The notes: generated by a model not told the origin, from the sequence alone. 64,000 bases of DNA from Nematopogon swammerdamellus (GCA_946902875.1 OX336339.1:26195349-26259348), one strand, 5' to 3'; shown: positions 44,579-54,896, counted from the stretch's first letter. Made by a program: numbers and translations.

Positions 44579-46090
44579 TAGCAAGTAAATACTTACATAG
44601 GTAATATGACATAGGGAGGTAGTCTAAAATATTATTCCAAAATTAGACTGATGCATTACGATTCATAATAATTACGTTAATTTGTTTTTTTTTAGTAAAT
44701 ACGCCTTTGTGATAGAATTGTTTTCCATAAATATTCCTATACTAACATAGTTAGACAATGCAAGACTAGCCAAGCAATTTGCTATCTAACGGTTTGATTC
44801 AAACCAGCATCCCATCCCCTGAATAATTTGTAATAGGTATACAAACAAATACTTACTTGCTACTACCTAAGTACCTAAGTAAATTGTCATGAAACATTAA
44901 TTTACTGACTGTACCTACCTATATAGGTACTCAGCGTACTATCCAATAAGCTTGATGACATTCCATCCACACTACAAAAATAACATTCGAATCATTCTTT
45001 GTCCGCCAAGCCATGGCGCGCGCACCATTGTGTGGAGCAACTCATGTAATGTTGTTTTGTTGGTGTGTTGTGTGTGTACGACACGACCACGTCTAGCCGT
45101 GTGTGTGTGTGTGTGTGTGTAGTGTTGTGCAGAGTAGCGGACGCACACCCACAACCAAAACCACACATCTGGCAATGCTGGTCGCAACTGCTACGTACAC
45201 TACTTGACTTTGACACCTCCCTCTATGCTCAGCTCTGTGACGTTTGAAAGAAATTATTTTTTTCACGCAGACAAGGTTGGCTATTTCACCTACGCACGCG
45301 TTGTCAAGCCACACAACTTTATTTCCCTTTGATAATGCGCTTACAATTTAGAATGGAATACTTACAATACAGTACCTACCCAACCCATTAGGCTTGCCAC
45401 CCGTACTATATTATATTAAATTATATAGGTACGCAAAATACAATATTTTCATTGCTAGTTCAACTGTTGCGCTTTTTTTATATTAACTGTGACTGGAACG
45501 CACCCGAATTGTTAATTTAATTTATTAAGGATCTAACTTGCTCAGATTCCTGTAACTATTTTGAAATTATTTAAAACCTTGGTGGCCAAAGCGAAGAGTA
45601 ATAAGAAATACAAATGGAAAAATAAATGTGTACTTTTTTCCAGAATTTCCCAAAATTACTATATTTTTTGGAATTTTTTGAAAAAAATAACACTACTTTT
45701 TCCTCCAAAAAAACGTGGCAACCCTACTACCCATAGCGCTCCATGGTCAGTGATGTGATGAGATATTCCGATATTGTCTCACCGACAGATACAACAATTT
45801 CCATAATGTTTTTAGCAAACAAAACCGTTTTTCTCGGAGATAGCATCGGCGTTCTTAAAATTTTTCACAATCTTCCTTCAAATATAATATGTTTGTCACA
45901 AAATTAAAGAAACGACATTGTCACGAGAGCGGTGTTTACCGAAGGCTTAATAGATACGGGGCGAGGCAGCATTCCATATTCAAATTATATAAACTATTCT
46001 CTCTCGGCGCGACGCAACGACGCCTCTCTTCAAGGTTTTGCGAGACGAAACGCTTGTATTTGAACGCTACTTACGTTTTATTTATCGTGC
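44579..46090. other. Upstream flank of numb, mostly unique
   Basis: AT-rich with a (GT)n run at about 45100-45120. No repeat family of this window is recognised and no coding frame is supported. Probably the numb upstream regulatory region. Confidence 0.35.
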
Positions 46091-46398
46091 CTAATTTTAT
46101 CTGTTAAGTCGCTGGAAGGTGAATTAAAATGCGCAGCGAAGTCACTCCTACGATTGATGTGAAGTGGAATCCGTAGTGAGATGTGATGTGCTCTGGACGG
46201 ACCGCGCACCGTATGCCAATAGTGAAGAGAATATTTAGTGAGCTGTGCGTCGGCTGAGTGTGATATCTAGCGTGGATATAAGTGTGGGATATCTGGCGGG
46301 TTATAAGTGTGTGTGATATCTGGCCCGGATCTAAGTGTGTTGGATATCTAGAGCGGATATAAGTGTGGAATATCTGGCGCGGGTATAAGTGAACGAAG
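46091..46398 (+). promoter_or_regulatory. numb: numb 5' leader with GATATCT tandem repeat
   Basis: Immediately before the numb start codon, about five imperfect units of roughly 30 bp carry GATATCTGGCGCGG or GATATCTAGCGTGG with ATAAGTGTG (about 46260-46390). A short upstream frame begins with ATG at 46129 and has 15 codons. The transcription start is not visible. The repeats could affect leader structure or length variation. Confidence 0.5.
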
Positions 46399-46476
46399 AT
46401 GGGGAACCAGGGCTCGGCCCCGCACGAGCCGCTCGATCGGGTGGCTCAGCCCAACAACGCAACGGATTTGAAAATG
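46399..46476 (+). CDS. numb: numb coding exon 1
   Basis: 26 codons from ATG in GAAGATGGGG. MGN at the start fits N-myristoylation. The donor is ATG|GTAAAT, phase 0. The residues HEPLDR match insect Numb N-termini. Confidence 0.9.
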
Positions 46477-49400
46477 GTAAATATTGTACAAAAAAAAGTT
46501 CTGCAGTAGGTAATAATAAATAACGAATTTAAGTTAGAAGGCACCAGAATGTTGTCGCACTCACTTGTCAACTGTCACATTAATTTAAAAAGAAATGTGT
46601 TTCACAGGACAACGTAATCCTCTCTCGCTCTCCGCGGATGTAAAGAGGGAGAGAGGACTAAGTCTACACATATTTTGACATTAGTTTGGCAATGGTTCTG
46701 ATAGTTTCTATTTATCTGCCACAAAAAAAGAAGAAGAAGAAGTAATATGTCTCTACCTAATATCTAATAGTAATTTGGTGTAAATTAAATTGTCAGTAAT
46801 TTTTACCAAACTACAAAAGCGGAAAGAAAAATGTTAATATTTTTATTGCAAACCATTGATAGAGATTCCAAGAGGATGGTTCTTAGACGAATGCGCTTTT
46901 TTAGGGTTCCGCTGTTAGCGACGACGCTGGCAGGAATCGTTATGAAATCGGTCAGATATCAGTCCGTCCATCCGTCTGTGTGACACACCGTGCTGTCCGA
47001 GGTGATTACCCCTTAATTTTTTTTATTAGAATATCGGCCATAATAAATACAATAACACATATTCTGTGAAAATTTCAACTGCCTTCGCGTCCTTCTTATT
47101 ACGGTTCAAAAGATACAGCGCTTCAAAGGTACGGACGGACAGATAGACGGATGGCGTAGGCTTAATAATAGTTTCCCGTGCGGATACAGAACCTTACAAA
47201 TTGTAATTATTCAGCTTTGCATGTACAGTTTTACATGGAATCCCAACCGTGTGGGCCGGTACTTTAAAAGTATAGCCCCACTGCATCTCTCCCCGTGTAT
47301 GTCGTAAAAGGCGACTAAAGGATATGACTCCCTTCTTATATTACTAGGTGGTAGGGTTTACCCAGCCCAGGTAAAATAGTTTGTGTTTTCCGTTCAGTTC
47401 AGTGTAGCCGGCACGACCGAAGGGAAGCACTGACGTGGCACCAAGTCCACCCGGTGTTATGGGCTGACATCACAGATGTTGTAGGTGATGTAGCCATCCG
47501 TGTCAGTTATCTATCATAAAAAATAAAAAAAACACGGTCAGCCTCAAACGGTCGAGCGGGTCACCCATCCATCCACTGACCGCGCCTAGGTGTGCTTATG
47601 ATCCGACCCGACAGTCGACCGACCGCACCACTGAGCTACCGAGGAGGCTGATAGGTTCGTTTCATTTGTCCGTGATGGCTTATAGTTAGAGCATCGATGC
47701 TGACGCGGTGTGTTGAATTGTTTTGCAGAAGTCATCGGTGCGGAGTTCGTTCCGGCGGGCGGCGCGCGCGAGCGGCGGCGGCGGCGCGCTATCACCGTCG
47801 CGCGCCGGCATGGAGCGGCTGCGTCGCTCGTTCCGCGAGTCCTTCCGGCGGCGGAAGGGCGGCGCGAACGGCGGCGACGCGCCGGAGTCGGCGCGCCCGC
47901 ACCAGTGGCACGCGGACGAGGCGGCCGTGCGCGCCGCCGCCTGCACCTTCCCCGTCAAGTACCTCGGTTGCGTCGAGGTGTTCGAGTCGCGCGGCATGCA
48001 GGTCTGCGAGGAGGCCCTCAAAGTTCTGCGGGTGAGTTGCAACCCTTACACCGCTCACTCGCATCTCGAGAGACCTACAGTACCGTGCAGCGGATAAGAA
48101 ACACAGCTCTAACACGACAGAGGATTGCCAATGTGTGAGCGGGAAGAGTACGGACGTACTCTCCAGCCGTGTGCATTGGCTCTAATTTTCCTAAGACATT
48201 GTTATCCATGTCACTGCACTGTAAATCTGTTTGTCAGTCAGTGTGTATTCATCCACTACTGGACATTGTCACGTCTACCATCACTAGCTTTCTATGTCTG
48301 GCTTACTACCAACACTGCCAACCTATCTGTCACTCACTCTTGAAAAATAAATGTCAGCTACAAGAAGTCGTCTGTCTTTTCATCTAACCAAATCCTCACA
48401 CATCGCCGCTCCAAGACTCAACATGGTGTTAGGTGTGGGGTGAGCGGAACCCCAGCATTCGCCCAACAAGAGACGGGTTTTATTTCGTACGAGCCCCCGC
48501 CCACCACCCACCACGCCACGCACACCTGACACCATGTTGAGTCTTGGAGCGGCGATGTGTGAGGATTTGGTTAGATGAAAAGACGGACGACTTCTTGTAG
48601 CTGACGTTTATTTTTCAAGAGTGAGTGACAGATGGGTTGGCAGTGTTGGTAGTAAGCCAGACATAGAAAGCTAGTGATGGTAGACGGGACAGACATAGGC
48701 CTCTAAAATTTTCCTAAAGACCTCCCGAGCCTTCAGCGTTGCCGAACCACTGCTTTCCGCGGACGTACTTTATGCCGTCGTCGCACTTGGCGGCGGACAT
48801 GGAGAGGCGTATGTCCAGCAGTGGACACAGTAATAGGTTATATAATAGTTTTGGTGGCGTGTAGTGGGTCATTCTTCAAAAATTCCCCACATAGTTGCTC
48901 TTCTACGGGTCATTCTTCAAACATTCCCCACATAGTTGCTCTTCTATGGGTCATTCTTCAAACATTCCCCACAGAGTTGTTCTTCTACGGGTCATTCTGC
49001 AAACATTCCCCACATAGTTGGTCTACTATGGGTAATTATTCAAACATTCCCCACATATTTGCTCTTCTACGGGTCATTCTTTCAAACATTCCCCACAGAG
49101 TTGCTCTTCTACGAATCATTCTTCAAACATTCCCCACAGAGTTGCTCTTCTATGGGTCATTCTTCAAACATTCCCCACAGAGATACTCTTCTATGGGTCA
49201 TTCTTCAAACATTCCCCACGGAGTTGCTCTTCTACGGGTCATTCTTCTTTTTTTTTATATAATCCGGTATGAGTGGTTGAGTTGGAGGGGCTAAAGCACA
49301 TGCTCCGACCAGCCAATATCACCGCTGAGGAGGTAGGTGCCATACCGGAGACTTCCCTGGATTGCTGGCTATACAGGACTAGAGGAGAACACAACCGAGG

Positions 49401-52400
49401 CTCCTGTGCGGCCATCTTAAATCCAGTACGGTGGTAACAACCCAGTGACTACAATTTGAGCCTACCATCTAGTAAGAGGGGTCAAGGGAAGGGACCTACA
49501 GTTTTACACCGGTTCCGATCGGTGAAGCAGCAGGTGTAAGTTAAAAAACTCATTGGTACACGCCGACTGGATCGAACGTCGAACCTCTCGCATGAGAAGC
49601 CGATGCCCAAACCACTCGGCCACTCGCCGCTCAAAAAGGCAGGCAAAAGGTTGTAAGTGAAAGGAGCAGTGCCGAGTGTGTTGTACGATAAACGGTGTTG
49701 CAGTTGCCCCCGTAATATTTTTAACTGACATAAGGGGGTTATTCTATATGCGAAAGTAATCAACTTCTGTGGTGAAAAAAAATTTTTTTAAACAAAAAAT
49801 TTTAAATACCTTATCCCAAAATGTATGGAGAAAAACTATTTTTTTTTTTCTTCTAATTAAAAAGTCGTAGAACAAAAGTTCTATTTCACGTACAGAATCA
49901 CCCCCTTTCGGGTTTTACGGTTGGGGTTGCAACACCGTGTATAATATATAGTTCCTGGTGGGAGGACTGACGGGGTGGTGTGATGGTTGCAGAACTCTCG
50001 GCGGCGGCCGACGCGCGCGGTGCTGCACGTGAGCGGTGACGGGCTGCGCGTGGTGGAGGAGGAGACCAAGGGGCTCATTGTCGACCAGACCATCGAGAAG
50101 GTGTCCTTCTGCGCGCCGGACCGCAACCACGAGCGCGGCTTCAGGTACCGTACATCACCTACCCGTACCTGCTGCTGCGGCTGTTGAGAGTGAAGTTTAA
50201 TGTTTTTATACATATGCAAGTGTCAAATGATCATTTGACACTTGCATATGTATAAAAAGTTTTGTTATCTGATGACGACCAATAACGGACCGTTCACATA
50301 CCACGTGGACACTTTTTGGGCACTTTTTTACCCAACCCCTTCCCCCCCTGTGGACAATCGTGGACATTTGCGTTACCCCCCCCCCCCCCCCCCCCCCCCC
50401 CCTTTCCACCTGGAAACTGCAGGTTTTTATTTCCTGTAACTATATGACGCACTTTAGAGTTTAAGGTAAAAAAACGGAACATTTTTGAAGAGAGATGGAC
50501 TTCAAGAAGAGGCGTGTAGCTGAATGTGAGGACTGAAATTGAAAGTAGTACTTTCAATTTCTGCCATTTAAAAATGCCAATAAAATTGAGGGTAACATAA
50601 AATAAAGGGCTGAGAGACATAGCCATAGGCCGTGCGGCTGTGTGTACCTACTAAGGGGAGCGAGCGGCTAGCAACAGCCCAGTTCGCGGCATTGTGAGTT
50701 TAAAAAAAATCCACGTGTACGGCCTCTGTACCTCTATACAACAAATTCAAAATACAATATTTATTAAGTATTTATTCTTACCTTACTAAGGGGTTGGGTT
50801 TACCCCGCCCGGCTGGTACCACCGCACTGAATGAAAGTTCGTCGGTTGAAATGGCGATTTAAATAGTTCGTGTTTTTCGATTTTCGAGAAAAGCCGAATG
50901 TCAAACGGATCCCGCTTTTGTGCGTTTCACTAACAATATTATGTGAACAGCATTTGGAGATGATAAGCTAGATGTAATGTAACGGTTGCAGCTACATCTG
51001 CCGGGACGGCACCACGCGCCGCTGGATGTGCCACGGGTTCGTGGCGTCGCGCGACAGCGGCGAGCGGCTGTCGCACGCGGTGGGCTGCGCGTTCGCCGCT
51101 TGCCTCGAGAGGAAGCAGCGCCGCGACAAGGAGTGCGCCGTGTCCATGAGCATCGACGCGGCCAGCCACGCGTTCACCCGCCAGGGCTCGTTCCGGCGCA
51201 CCGGTACGTACCCGCCACATATCAACCCCTCGTGTGTCGCACGCGGTGGGCTGCGCGTTCGCCGCTTGCCTCGAGAGGAAGCAGCGCCGCGACAAGGAGT
51301 GCGCCGTGTCCATGAGCATCGACGCGGCCACCTCGCACGCACGTGCGCTCGTTCGACTCGCACATGGCCGGTTTTTTAGGGTTTCGTATCCATACGGAAG
51401 GCTTGACAGGGTGCAAAAATAAAAAGTTTATGTAGATTTGTTGATCCAGATGACCCAAGGACTGGTCCACTCAAGGTCTCTACACACCCCGTATCAAAAG
51501 AACCTCTTAGAGAGCGCTGATCAAAATTTCGCTCAAAAATTTGTCTGAAATTTCAAATGTATATAAACATGTTGCAGGTATAATGGAGCGGCGCGTGTCG
51601 GAGTCTGTGACGCCGGCGGCGGAGAACGCGGCGGGGGCGGGGCTGGTGGGTCCGGGGGCGGGTGCGGCGGCCGGCGAGCCGGCGCACCCGCCGCGCCCCG
51701 CCGCCGCCGCGCCCGCGCACAACCCCTTCGCCGTGGAGCGCCCGCACGCCGCCCCGCACCTGCTCGAGCGGCAGGGCTCCTTCCGCACCTTCGCGCACCT
51801 CAACAACAGGCACGTACCCACCCCGCCAGCCTCTACTCGCATCAAAGCGGCGCATTTTTTATTTATTTATTTATATTTCTATATTTTACAATTTCATGTT
51901 CTGCGAAGCCTACCAGCCTTATCCTTGTGTTTTAAAATTTTTAAATTTATTTATTTTAATTACTGTTTTGGTTGTTTTATTAATTGTATACCAATTTGAA
52001 GGGGAGTTCTGCCTTGGGACCCAGCAGAACTCGGTAGCTGGAATTTTCTTAAAAGAGTGGACTGTATGAATGAAATGGCAATGAGTGAAAATGGATAGAT
52101 GATGCGACCGAACGAAAGAGGGCCACGTACCTGGTTCTCCGCGGGCGGGCGCAGGATGCGTGCGGCACAGCTCTTGTCAAACATTTCAGGAACTGCAATA
52201 TTATACGTTAAAACACTCGAAACGGGTTGCGCCCGCCCGCCTAAACTCGACGACTAGCTTGCTAGTTTTTTTTTTATGTAATCTGCTATGGGCGGCTGAG
52301 TCGGAGGGCCCAACGCAAAACATACTCCGACCAGCCAATATCATCTCCGAGAAGGCAGGTGCCATACCGGAGACTTCCCCGAGTTGCTGGCTATACTGGA

Positions 52401-53136
52401 CAAGAGGAGAACACAGCCGAGGCTGCTGTGCGGCCATCTTACATCTAGTGCGGTGGTATCAACCCGGGCGGGTTAAACCCTACCACCTAGTAAGGTAAGA
52501 AAGGAAGGTTATATAATACCAGTTTTACGTGGAATCCGAACCACGGTCGAGCAGTCAACCATCCATCCACCGATGTATGAGCTCAACCCATCATCATCAT
52601 CATCAGCCTGTATCGGTCCACTGCTGGACATAGGCCTCTCCCAAGGCACGCCACCACACGCGGTCTTCCGCTCTTCTCATCTATCCCGGCTACCTTTTTT
52701 TAGGTCATCTGTCCATCTAGCCAAAACCAACCAAAAATAATGTTATATCTACTACGTTTGCAGTTCGCCTTTCAAGCGTCAGATGTCGCTGCGGATAAGC
52801 GAGCTGCCGTCTAACCTGGAGCGGCAGCGCGCCGGGCTGGGCTCGCCGCCGCGCGACCCGCCGCCGCTCCCCGCGCCGCCCGCCGCGCCGCCCGCCGCCC
52901 CGCTCGCCTCGGACCCGGTCGCTGCCATGTGCCAGCAGCTGTCGCACGAGCTGCGCGCCCTCACCGAGGAGCCGGTGCCGCTGCCGCGCGTGCCCGCCCT
53001 CCCGCACCCGGACGCGTGGCTCGGCCGCGTGGCGGCCGCGCGCGCCCCCGCCCTCGCGCACACCGCCCGCGCCAAGTCCTTCGCCGGCTCCAACACCAAC
53101 CCCTTCCTGCCGCGACCCACCCCCGCACCGCTCTAG
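46399..53136 (+). CDS. numb: Numb, PTB-domain endocytic adaptor and cell-fate determinant
   Basis: Six coding exons: 46399-46476, 47729-48031, 49993-50144, 50992-51203, 51578-51809 and 52764-53136. They total 1350 nt, 449 residues plus TAG, and every phase is consistent. Residues 1-26 begin MGN and include HEPLDR, the myristoylation-type N-terminus of insect Numb. Residue 54 starts [16 protein letters not shown], a basic membrane-binding, aPKC-regulated segment and a likely internal start as in fly. The PTB domain spans about 86-222 ([45 protein letters not shown]). RQGSFR near 246 and 316 and KRQMSLR near 334 are aPKC/14-3-3-type sites. NPF motifs at 297-299 and 438-440 bind EH-domain proteins. 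Numb antagonises Notch by linking it to endocytosis (known). No DPF is seen. It is shorter than fly Numb (about 556). Confidence 0.95.
47729..48031 (+). CDS. numb: numb coding exon 2 (basic segment and PTB start)
   Basis: The acceptor is TTTTGCAG|AAG and the donor CTGCGG|GTGAGT, both phase 0, giving 101 codons. It encodes the [12 protein letters not shown] basic stretch, PHQWHADE and the first PTB strand, ending EEALKVLR. The internal ATG at 47810 matches the known shorter Numb isoform start in fly. Very CpG-rich, with shadow frames on both strands. Confidence 0.95.
48272..48686. repeat. 166-bp inverted repeat in numb intron 2
   Basis: The left arm 48272-48437 starts CGTCTACCATCACTAGCTTT and ends CATGGTGTTAGGTGTG. 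The right arm 48521-48686 is its near-perfect reverse complement, ending CTAGTGATGGTAGACG. The loop is 83 nt. If transcribed it would form a long hairpin. No coding frame. Confidence 0.9.
48866..49250 (+). repeat. 41-bp minisatellite in numb intron 2
   Basis: About nine to ten units with GGGTCATTCTTCAAACATTC then CCCACAGAGTTGCTCTTCTA, starting at 48866, 48907, 48948, 48989 and so on. Single-base changes mark individual units. The 157-codon frame across it is translated repeat. Confidence 0.9.
49245..49630 (-). repeat. tRNA-headed SINE in numb intron 2, minus
   Basis: The plus strand begins with a T-run then ATAATCCGGTATGAGTGG, and ends GCCCAAACCACTCGGCCACT. The block order is that of the SINE at 10103-10475. 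The head has a B-box-like GTTCGATCC, diverged. Confidence 0.7.
49730..49912. repeat. Diverged palindromic MITE in numb intron 2
   Basis: TAAGGGGGTTATTCTATATG on the left and GTACAGAATCACCCCCTTT on the right are inverted relatives, with poly-A/poly-T inner arms. It resembles the MITE at 33957-34212. Confidence 0.5.
49993..50144 (+). CDS. numb: numb coding exon 3 (PTB centre)
   Basis: The acceptor is GGTTGCAG|AAC and the donor TTCAG|GTACCG, leaving two bases. It encodes [19 protein letters not shown] and [20 protein letters not shown], the most conserved part of the Numb PTB domain. Confidence 0.95.
50203..50258. repeat. 56-bp perfect palindrome in numb intron 3
   Basis: Two 28-nt arms with no spacer meet between 50230 and 50231 at TGATCA. 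Each arm contains ATACATATGCAAGTGTCAAA or its exact complement. It begins 58 bp after the exon 3 donor. Confidence 0.95.
50992..51203 (+). CDS. numb: numb coding exon 4 (PTB end, aPKC site)
   Basis: The acceptor is GGTTGCAG|CTAC and the donor CACCG|GTACGT. The first base completes a Ser codon. It encodes [36 protein letters not shown] and FTRQGSFRR. Part of it (51069-51164) is duplicated exactly in the next intron. Confidence 0.95.
51235..51330 (+). repeat. 96-bp exact copy of numb exon 4 in intron 4
   Basis: Identical by eye to 51069-51164 at an offset of 166 bp, from TGTCGCACGCGG to ATCGACGCGGCCA. It lacks the exon's splice sites and is followed by a family-C-like end (CACATGGCCGGTTTTTTAGG). 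Probably a tandem duplication within the gene. Confidence 0.9.
51578..51809 (+). CDS. numb: numb coding exon 5 (Ala/Pro linker, first NPF)
   Basis: The acceptor is GTTGCAG|GTATAATGG. It encodes [10 protein letters not shown], an Ala/Gly/Pro-rich linker, [10 protein letters not shown] and [11 protein letters not shown]. To keep phase with exon 6 the exon must end at AACAACAG before GCACGT, a GC donor; the nearby GTACCC would shift the frame. Confidence 0.85.
52268..52560 (-). repeat. SINE body in numb intron 5, minus
   Basis: The plus strand starts TTTTTTTTATGTAATCTGC, has CATACCGGAGACTTCCCC and AACACAGCCGAGGCTGCTG, and ends in a truncated composite-SINE head (CCGAACCACGGTCGAGCAG). Thus the tRNA-headed SINE tail and the composite SINE share a body. 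Confidence 0.65.
52590..52720 (-). repeat. RTE 3' end scrap in numb intron 5
   Basis: CATCATCATCATCAGCCTG, TCCACTGCTGGACATAGGCC and GGTCTTCCGCTCTTCTCAT: the dispersed terminal segment of the RTE-type fragments at 32900 and 39580. It lies just 44 bp before exon 6. Confidence 0.6.
52764..53136 (+). CDS. numb: numb coding exon 6 (C-terminus)
   Basis: The acceptor is GTTTGCAG|TTCG. It encodes [17 protein letters not shown], a Pro/Ala-rich stretch, [30 protein letters not shown] and [14 protein letters not shown], then TAG at 53134-53136. The NPF near the end is kept; a DPF/DAEW block is not seen. Confidence 0.93.
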
Positions 53137-53469
53137 ACTCCTCCCCAGCTCTTCATTCATCGAACGCGCTGCGACGATACACTTAGAGATTATTTTAATT
53201 ATAAATCTCAAAATATTGCAGAGCTCATTCTACGTTGGATTACGGCGAAGTTGAGTATGATAATGGGGAAGTAGGGGTATTATTTTCTCATATTGTAGAA
53301 ATGTCAGCAGAGACTGCGGGCTCGCTACTACAGTTGTTTTATATCACGAAGGCGGGTTGGTTTTAGTTGTGAGTGTAGATGTACATTTATTATTCATTCT
53401 GCACTATGTAATCCACTATAAATGAACTGTCAAGAGGTTATAAAATTGTTTTAAACTTCTCTCACATTG
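53137..53469 (+). other. numb: Start of numb 3' UTR
   Basis: Follows the TAG. AT-rich and unique until the TIR element. No AATAAA is seen before the element; a CGAATAAAA occurs inside it near 53763. The true polyadenylation site cannot be placed. Confidence 0.4.
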
Positions 53470-53478
53470 AGGGATCTT

Positions 53479-54000
53479 TAGCTAAGCGCAAACTGGCGCG
53501 ATCAAGGCGATCACGGCGGTGGCGATGGCGGTGGCGATCAGATAGGTTATATACAATTGTGTGTGCAAGCGCACACTGGCGCGGTCGATCGCTGCACGCG
53601 TGCGGTCAGTGCGCGGTCCGATCGCGGCGGTGGCGGCGGTGGCGATCAGATCGCGCCATCAGCATGTGATCGCGTGATAATCATAGGAACTGACGAAAGG
53701 ATGGAGGAAATAATTATAAAGGAGGTCTACAATCACTCAATTCTATACAATACTGCTCACGCCGAATAAAAAAAAAGTAAAATTTAAAAAAGTAAAAAAA
53801 GTAACAAAATTAAAAATTAAAAATAAAGTAAAATTTCTTCCATTTTGTAGTTAAAAGTACGAAAATTACGCAACCACCGCGGCACCACCGCCGTCGAATC
53901 TGAACGCTCTGATCTGTGCGACTTTTGAACGCCACCGCCACCGCTACTTTGGCCGCCACCGCTATGATCGCCACCACCGCGCCAGTTTGCGCTTAGCTTT
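53479..54000. mobile_element. 522-bp TIR element with 9-bp target duplication
   Basis: AGGGATCTT flanks both ends (53470-53478 and 54001-54009). The terminal inverted repeats share AGCTAAGCGCAAACTGGCGC, and the GC-rich inner arms (GGCGATGGCGGTGGCG versus CGCCACCGCCACCGC) extend them. The inside is short and non-coding. A 9-bp duplication suggests a Merlin- or P-like group, but this is inference. It sits in the presumed numb 3' UTR. Confidence 0.75.
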
Positions 54001-54029
54001 AGGGATCTTGAGAGGCGCCGCACACGAGC

Positions 54030-54330
54030 GTGCCTGTCACAACTACAAGTGTGGCTCGCTGAGGTATTCAACCTAAACCGAAACGACATAAGAGTCCTAA
54101 TAAGGACCTTAACAGGACACTGCAGACACTGCGACACACCGGTGTGCAGGTTCTGTATAAATGAGGATGAAACACCCATACACATCCTTTGTGAATGTGA
54201 AGTGCTCATTCACCGTATAAGCCGTATTCTTGGTGGTTATATTTATAACCCATGCCAAATGCAGGCACTCAACCCCAAGAATATAACTCGGTTCATAGCG
54301 GAAATGGGACTCGGGGGTGAGCTATAAACT
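54030..54330 (+). pseudogene. Non-LTR retrotransposon C-terminal fragment
   Basis: The plus-strand frame reads RTLTGHCRHCDTPVCRFC, then EDETPIHILCECEVL and ends before TAA at about 54325-54327. GHC...CRxC...ETPxHxLCEC is the signature of the C-terminal region of R1/Jockey-type ORF2 proteins after RNase H. The first two-thirds of the element is missing. Confidence 0.7.
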
Positions 54331-54896
54331 TCTGAGAGATCGCAATAGATCTTCCTAGGTTGCAGTGACAACAGGGCTCAGGGGCCCTAACTATCACACT
54401 CTAAACTATCATGGCTCGCCCGCCTTTGTGAGTTAATTCATCTGCACTAAATATTGTCAGTCTTTACTTTTAATTTAGCTAAATTGCTGTTACTGCAAGC
54501 TTATTAGCCTTGCCAAACAATATTCCGTGGAATAAGCGCAACGTTAGTCGCTCACTAATGTGCCCGCTCAGAAATGATTTGTTCTCGTATATTCAAATCG
54601 TCCCCGGAGCTGACACGGCGAGAGTATCGCAGGGAATGTGAGTCCGCCGCGACTCGTCTTCCTTGCGACACGACGCCTTCATTAGTGAGCGCTCCACGTT
54701 GCCGGCGACGCGGCCTCCAGCCGTGGATGTTAAACGCTTCTTTGTGATCGTTAGTGTAGTTGAGAGAGATATTGTAGTGAAGTTGCGAACCTCCTCCGTC
54801 CGGTCTGCCGATTAGCGCGAGAGTCCATCGCTCCACGCGGGCACTGTCGACTGATACGGATAGCGACGGGTGTAACGGGGGCCACACGGTCTAGTG
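54331..54896. other. No gene recognised
   Basis: GCTCACTAATG near 54550 faces CATTAGTGAGCGC near 54678, a short inverted pair about 130 bp apart. The 110-codon minus frame has no domain. Confidence 0.35.

Noticed and set aside
47686..48138. Several long frames on both strands over numb exon 2
   Set aside because: The exon is very CpG-rich and almost free of stops in all frames; only one frame matches Numb and splices in phase.
48821..49294. 157-codon frame with repeated HSSNIPH / GSFFKHSP words
   Set aside because: It is the 41-bp minisatellite read in frame; three units equal 123 bp, so the frame stays open by arithmetic. It lies in a numb intron.
50939..51379. Overlapping frames over numb exon 4
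   Set aside because: Shadows of the PTB-coding frame and of its 96-bp copy.
51811..51816. GT donor CAC|GTACCC for numb exon 5
   Set aside because: Would join exon 6 out of the conserved frame; the GC donor two bases after AACAAC keeps it.
53557..53769. 70-codon frame after numb
   Set aside because: Lies inside the 522-bp TIR element and is made of its GGCGGTGGCGA arms.
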